Source: Prolixibacteraceae bacterium
GTDB taxonomy: Bacteria > Bacteroidota > Bacteroidia > Bacteroidales > Prolixibacteraceae
DNA length: 64,000 bases
Assembly (NCBI GenBank): GCA_003506435.1
Contig: DOAQ01000009.1
Span: 62,001-126,000, forward strand
Direction: 5' to 3'
Within the stretch, counting starts at the first letter, position 1, and each line of letters starts with the position of its first letter. Positions 60,010 through 64,000 of the stretch are shown piece after piece. Below the pieces are notes generated by a model. It had not been told where the DNA came from, ran no database searches, and worked only from the letters and a program-made list of their open reading frames with translations. Position numbers and translations under genes: made by a program.

Positions 60010-62022
60010 ATGAAAAATTTCTTATTGTCGATATTGTTGTTTTTAAGTGTTGCGACATATTCGGCTTCTCCAACTAAGGTTGTAAGAGTTGCAAGTTCAT
60101 CTACTCAAATTGGAGAGCCGTTGTCGAAAGGTAACATTCTTATTAATATAAGTACAGGAACTATATATTTAGTAAAGGCATCTGTATTAGCAACAAAGAC
60201 TATAAACGATCTTATTGAAGATGCGGATTATAATACGTTATATCATTCAGGCAACTCGAATCGTTCAACGGTTAATTGGTCAGCGAACAACATAACGGCA
60301 TCCGGGACAATACAAGCTGCGACTGCGAAACTGACTAATTTGACGTCATCTTTTATTCCTTATGTAAATTCGAGTGGAAATTTTGCGAATTCAATAATGT
60401 ATTATGATGGGATTCAAAAAATTATAATTGGCGGAACATCTACATATTCAAGCACAGGTGGATATGCTAGATTGAGTGTTATAGGAACAGGTGGACAATA
60501 CGGGGGACTTTCGTTAGCTCAGTTTGACGCAAACGCAAACGGATGTACGAATTATATAGTAAAAAGCAGAGGGGCGTATATTGGATCGCATGTGGCCGTG
60601 TTGGCAGGAGATAAGGTGTGGAGCAATATCGCCGAGGCATCTGACGGCAGTAATTTTGTCAGGGGCGCAAGATATGATATTGAGATAGATATAAATTCAA
60701 TATCAGGAATAGTACCAATGCGGCACGTATGGCAGACAATGAATAGCTCCGGCACTATTGCTGAAAGGATGAGACTTACAAGCAGAGGTGCATTGTTGTT
60801 AAATACATCAATTGATAACGAAATTGATGCCTTACAAATCGTGGGTTCTGTTTCCGCAACATCAACATTAAAAGCAACTAGCGGTATGTTTTCGAATCTA
60901 ACAGCAGGTTATATACCTTCCAATACAGCAAGCGGATTGGCTAATAGTATTATATTGCAAAGCAACGGCACTAATATAAATACAGAAGCACCCGAATATA
61001 ATATTCGGGTATTCACATCTGGATTTCAGCCATCCGGCACCACATGCCCTGTTGGAAATTACATTGCAGGATTAACATTCAGACACGGATTAGCAGCCGT
61101 GTACGAAAGTCAACTTGCTTTTTCTACAAATGAAAATTTGTATCTGCGAGCAATTGTGAATGGTGTTTTGGGTGGTTGGAAACAAGTCTGGCATTCCGGA
61201 AACTCAAATCTTTCAACGGTTAATTGGTCGGCAAACAACATAACCGCGTCAAGTGCAATTAATGCTAGTTCATATCAATTTGCCGGTACTGAATTAAAAC
61301 TCGATGCTCATAAGTCCGGAAGCCTAGGCGCATATGGAACAGTATATGTGAGCGGAGGAGCAAGTTCCACACCTATTTGGGTGGCAAAATCATCAATTGA
61401 TATCATTAATTTTGGTTCTGGCTCGGCTACGCTCGGGCAAATACCCGTTGCAAACGGTTCCGGCGGATTACTGTTTGCAACGCCATCACTCGAAGATTTA
61501 TCAGATGTGGAGTGGAGCGGTACTAAGCTGAATAACCAGCTATTGCGGTTTAACTCTACTTCAGGAAAATGGTATAATTGGACACATAACTTTCAAATTG
61601 ATTCGTTAAAATTTGAAGGCAATTACCTCAAAATTTATGAAAATTCACAGGCTGAACCCGATTCGGTTTATATTGAAAGCGGGGTTCAGGACAACGCAGT
61701 TACGTACAATAAGCTAGCAAACGAATTCAAACGAAAATCAACAGTTACCAGTTCTGTCGATCTTTCGGCTGACGCAATTGGCACGATTAGCCTTTCAGCA
61801 AACACAACCTTTACATTTTCAAATTTGCAGGTTAATAAGACTTATACGCTGATTCTCGATACAAACGGCTATACGCCTACATTTCCGGCCTATTGCACTA
61901 AAACAACAGGCAGTTTAGACGTGCTGGGAGATTATATCTATTACATCGACTTTCGTTGTTTTAATGCAAGTTCCGGAAGCGAAGAGATTCTTTACACAGT
62001 TTTTCACCGCAAAAACCCATGA
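60010..62022 (+). CDS. Fibre protein with pyocin-knob domain and Sec signal peptide
   Basis: 670 residues starting MKNFLLSILLFLSVATYSAS. A repeated module of about 20 residues, YHSGNSNxSTVNWSANNITAS, occurs near 240 bases and 1190 bases into the gene, and a pyocin-knob-like domain is seen at YNIRVFTSGFQPSGTTCPVGNYIAGLTF through GWKQVWHSGN. The knob is used in bacteriocins and phage fibres for receptor binding. It is separated from the previous gene by one base and overlaps the next by four, so it is in the same transcript. Confidence 0.75.
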   Translation: MKNFLLSILLFLSVATYSASPTKVVRVASSSTQIGEPLSKGNILINISTGTIYLVKASVLATKTINDLIEDADYNTLYHSGNSNRSTVNWSANNITASGTIQAATAKLTNLTSSFIPYVNSSGNFANSIMYYDGIQKIIIGGTSTYSSTGGYARLSVIGTGGQYGGLSLAQFDANANGCTNYIVKSRGAYIGSHVAVLAGDKVWSNIAEASDGSNFVRGARYDIEIDINSISGIVPMRHVWQTMNSSGTIAERMRLTSRGALLLNTSIDNEIDALQIVGSVSATSTLKATSGMFSNLTAGYIPSNTASGLANSIILQSNGTNINTEAPEYNIRVFTSGFQPSGTTCPVGNYIAGLTFRHGLAAVYESQLAFSTNENLYLRAIVNGVLGGWKQVWHSGNSNLSTVNWSANNITASSAINASSYQFAGTELKLDAHKSGSLGAYGTVYVSGGASSTPIWVAKSSIDIINFGSGSATLGQIPVANGSGGLLFATPSLEDLSDVEWSGTKLNNQLLRFNSTSGKWYNWTHNFQIDSLKFEGNYLKIYENSQAEPDSVYIESGVQDNAVTYNKLANEFKRKSTVTSSVDLSADAIGTISLSANTTFTFSNLQVNKTYTLILDTNGYTPTFPAYCTKTTGSLDVLGDYIYYIDFRCFNASSGSEEILYTVFHRKNP

Positions 62023-63896
62023 TCATGAGGCTTACAATACTATTTATATTGCTGTCGTTTTATGGATTCTCGCAGGTTCCGGCTGTGGGTGGCCGGTTAT
62101 CAGTACCGGAACAGTCAACCGACTGCGGGGATGCTCTGATATACTACGACGGATACTTTTATCATACAATAGCTGTAACCAACTCGGCAGGCATAACGCA
62201 GTGCTGGCTTGCAGAGAACCTGCATACGGATAATTATTCCTATACCAACCCAACCGGGAACAACAACACCTGGGACAGCCAACAAAATTACGGCTACCTG
62301 TATAATTACGGTGACTTTGTAGGCGCGGCTAATTTCGACCCGTATTATCGTTCGCAGGGGCAATGCCCTTCCGGGTATGCAGTTCCTTCTTTTTATGACT
62401 TTTACAGGCTTACCAGCGCGGCAGGTGGCGACATATCCAATGCCGCAACAGCATGGAGCGAACTAAAATTAACCGAAGCAATATCATCCGGTACATCAGG
62501 AAAATACTGGACAAGTTACGCGCAAAACGATTTGGGAGACATGCGTGTATTTCAGTTTGATGATGCCTCGGTAAATGTATCGGGGTACGATTACACCGGT
62601 AATACTGCCTCTGTACGCTGTATAAAGAATATCAGGGAAACCCCGGTTGTTAGCACAACGGGAATATCGAATATAACAACCGACGGAGCTACGATAAGCT
62701 GCAACGCAACATCTGACAGCGGGTATTCGATTACACAGCGAGGCATTGTTTATTCATCCTCAAATATGAACCCGCAAACATTTTCAGATGCCTTGCAAAA
62801 TAACGGGTCGGGTACCGGCAGTTACAGTGTAACACTATCCGGATTATCGGCGAACACAACTTACCGTGTTCGGGCGTATGCCCGCAATGCCGGAGGCGAC
62901 GGAATCGGCGTGGTCCTTGAATTCAAAACCGGAAGTTCAACGCCTTCGGTATTGACAAGTGACGTTACAAATATTTCGCTTACAACCGCTCAGTGTGGCG
63001 GAAATGTGGTAAACGATGGCGGCGCAACCGTTACAGCGCGTGGCGTGTGCTGGAATACATCCGGCAGTCCTACGTTATCGAACAGCTATACAAGCGACGG
63101 AACCGGAACAGGGTCATTCACTAGCAGTATAACCGGGTTGTCTGCGAGCACAGCTTATTATGTAAGAGCTTATGCAACGAATGCGAACGGAACAATTTAC
63201 GGCAATGAAGTTAGTTTTATAACCGGTACCCCGGCGGCTCCGACTGTGGTGTTGAATTCGATAACAAACATAACTCCGGACGCGGCTTCGGTTAGTTCTT
63301 CTGTTACAAACTCAGGAGGCGCAACCGTAACGGCTCGTGGCGTTTGCTGGAATACATCGGGTAGCCCTACATTATCGAACAGCTACACAACGGACGGTAG
63401 CGGAACCGGAACATTCAGTAGCAGTATAACCGGGTTGTCTTCCGGTACTACTTACTACGTCCGATCTTATGCCACGAACAGTACCGGCACCTCCTATTCG
63501 GCGGAAAGTAGTTTCACAACTCAATCTACCGTGGCATGCGACGGCGGAAACGAATATGAAGGCGGACAGACTTTTCCAACTGTTATAAATGTGACGCTTG
63601 GTTCGTCAACCGGCACTGTGAATTTTGATTTTAATGCGCGAAATGTTCCGGATAAATTTGTTGTTGTGTATGACGGAAATACAGTAATCAATACCGGATA
63701 CAGAGGATTGACCTCTCAGCAGAGCGCTCTCGATGCTGAACTAACAAGCAGAGGAGAATCAACTGAAACAATCACATCACCAGGTGACGGTAGTACGTCT
63801 TTTAATAAGACAACTGCAACAACTTATGCGACGGTGTATGTGTACGCTCCACTTTCATCTACGCTATGGGATTTCACACTTTATTGCCCTGAATAA
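62019..63896 (+). CDS. FISUMP plus FN3-repeat fibre/adhesin with Sec signal peptide
   Basis: 625 residues with a signal (MIMRLTILFILLSFYGFSQ). Residues 35-215 carry one FISUMP domain (YYDGYFYHTIAVTNSAGITQCWLAENL; SGYAVPSFYDFYRL; TASVRCIKN). Three FN3-like repeats follow; the last two are near-duplicates (63022-63190 and 63316-63475; GVCWNTSGSPTLSNSYT and SSITGLS in both). The C-terminal 120 residues form another beta-domain (KFVVVYDGNTVINTGYRGL; STLWDFTLYCPE) used in phage or surface proteins. The same FISUMP domain as in the host gene at 11498 suggests shared surface ligands. Confidence 0.75.
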   Translation: MIMRLTILFILLSFYGFSQVPAVGGRLSVPEQSTDCGDALIYYDGYFYHTIAVTNSAGITQCWLAENLHTDNYSYTNPTGNNNTWDSQQNYGYLYNYGDFVGAANFDPYYRSQGQCPSGYAVPSFYDFYRLTSAAGGDISNAATAWSELKLTEAISSGTSGKYWTSYAQNDLGDMRVFQFDDASVNVSGYDYTGNTASVRCIKNIRETPVVSTTGISNITTDGATISCNATSDSGYSITQRGIVYSSSNMNPQTFSDALQNNGSGTGSYSVTLSGLSANTTYRVRAYARNAGGDGIGVVLEFKTGSSTPSVLTSDVTNISLTTAQCGGNVVNDGGATVTARGVCWNTSGSPTLSNSYTSDGTGTGSFTSSITGLSASTAYYVRAYATNANGTIYGNEVSFITGTPAAPTVVLNSITNITPDAASVSSSVTNSGGATVTARGVCWNTSGSPTLSNSYTTDGSGTGTFSSSITGLSSGTTYYVRSYATNSTGTSYSAESSFTTQSTVACDGGNEYEGGQTFPTVINVTLGSSTGTVNFDFNARNVPDKFVVVYDGNTVINTGYRGLTSQQSALDAELTSRGESTETITSPGDGSTSFNKTTATTYATVYVYAPLSSTLWDFTLYCPE

Positions 63897-64000
63897 TGAA
63901 AACACTGATTACTATACTATTCATTGCCTTTTCGTTGCAATGTTTTGCAATTGAAAAAGACAGCATCCGAACCGGTGATATATGGTGCAGCCGGGGGACT
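63897..64000 (+). CDS. Start of a further secreted fibre-like gene, cut by the window end
   Basis: ATG 63897 follows directly after the previous stop and opens a signal-like sequence (MKTLITILFIAFSLQCFA) continuing EKDSIRTGDIWC to the window end without a stop. Only 34 codons are visible, so no domain can be named. It belongs to the same run of signal-bearing genes. Confidence 0.6.

Larger units (their letters stand above)
38024..64000. mobile_element. Mu-like contractile-tailed prophage, virion half (continues past window)
   Basis: The stretch encodes a full virion set in Mu order: terminase with DUF1320/gp36, a gp29-type portal, MuF head protein, gpG, ClpP-type protease, major capsid, sheath, tube, tail-assembly chaperone, tape measure, hub, spike, wedge, gpJ, gpI, fibres and a lysis pair. 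Head genes (38428-44777) run on the - strand and capsid/tail/fibre genes (44994 on) on the + strand from divergent promoters. Transposase (MuA/MuB), repressor and Mor/C-like regulators are not found, so they either lie beyond 64 kb or are lost. The left limit is placed at the first phage-type gene and may be up to about 150-300 bases further left. Confidence 0.85.

Noticed and set aside
1..64000. CRISPR arrays, tRNA or rRNA genes
   Set aside because: No regularly spaced direct repeats of CRISPR size, no cloverleaf and no rRNA sequence were seen by eye.
62019..64000. Diversity-generating retroelement
   Set aside because: A possible target fold is present but there is no reverse transcriptase or template repeat in the window; kept only as a question about the downstream sequence.

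Overview
The window reads as a Bacteroidetes chromosome, most likely Bacteroidales or Marinilabiliales. The evidence is a SusD/RagB outer-membrane glycan-binding protein, many Sec or lipoprotein glycoside hydrolases, a type IX secretion (T9SS) C-terminal sorting domain, a FISUMP-domain protein, and promoter-like sequences of the Bacteroidetes TTTG / TAnnTTTG type. It has two halves: a fucose-oriented polysaccharide-utilisation region (about 1-37 kb) and the virion half of a Mu-like contractile-tailed prophage (about 38 kb to the window end).

Region 1 (1-18.7 kb, all + strand) holds the 3' end of a susD gene, an FN3-like lipoprotein, a large T9SS-secreted beta-helix protein, a GH127-type beta-L-arabinofuranosidase, a sulfatase, a GH28-like beta-helix hydrolase, a FISUMP protein, a GH99-like (WbsX-type) lipoprotein, an SGNH hydrolase, a GH3 enzyme, a CE1-like esterase and a GH16 enzyme. 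The GH16 gene is broken by a frameshift. Just after it lies a recombination scar in which the first codons of an FGGY kinase gene are joined to the last codons of what looks like a GH10 xylanase.

Region 2 (18.7-37 kb, + strand) combines fucose release and catabolism. It has two GH29 alpha-L-fucosidases, a FucP-like (FHS family) permease, an FGGY kinase, a GlcD/GlcF-like FAD plus Fe-S oxidoreductase pair, a sugar-porter MFS transporter, a YihV-like PfkB kinase, a class II aldolase, a cupin, a TIM-barrel epimerase and a full-length L-fucose isomerase. It ends with a secreted beta-helix protein and a uroporphyrinogen-decarboxylase-like protein. The simplest reading is import of L-fucose, isomerisation to fuculose, phosphorylation, aldol cleavage, and oxidation of a three-carbon hydroxy-acid. 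No FucA-family aldolase is visible, so the KbaY/GatY-type aldolase may fill that step.

Region 3 (37.0-38.0 kb) is about 1 kb of decayed or noncoding DNA with a strong hairpin, and is the probable prophage flank. Region 4 (38.0-64.0 kb) is the prophage. Two small + strand genes are followed by the head module on the - strand (terminase small and large subunits, DUF1320, portal fused to a MuF head protein and a C-terminal nuclease-like domain, gpG-like protein, tail-terminator-like protein). From a divergent promoter region the + strand encodes a ClpP-type prohead protease, major capsid, sheath, tube, a tail-assembly chaperone with a T TTT TTA -1 frameshift site, tape measure, hub, spike, wedge, M15 endolysin, holin, LysM/gpX-like, gpJ and gpI baseplate proteins, a collar fibre, and then five consecutive fibre-like proteins that each start with a Sec signal peptide. 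Transposase and regulatory genes are not in the window.

The observations most worth following are the portal-MuF-nuclease triple fusion without an adjacent immunity gene, a candidate small RNA antisense to the 3' edge of that fusion, the in-register frameshift signal, the matched pair of divergent phage promoters, and the run of signal-peptide-bearing tail-fibre genes.
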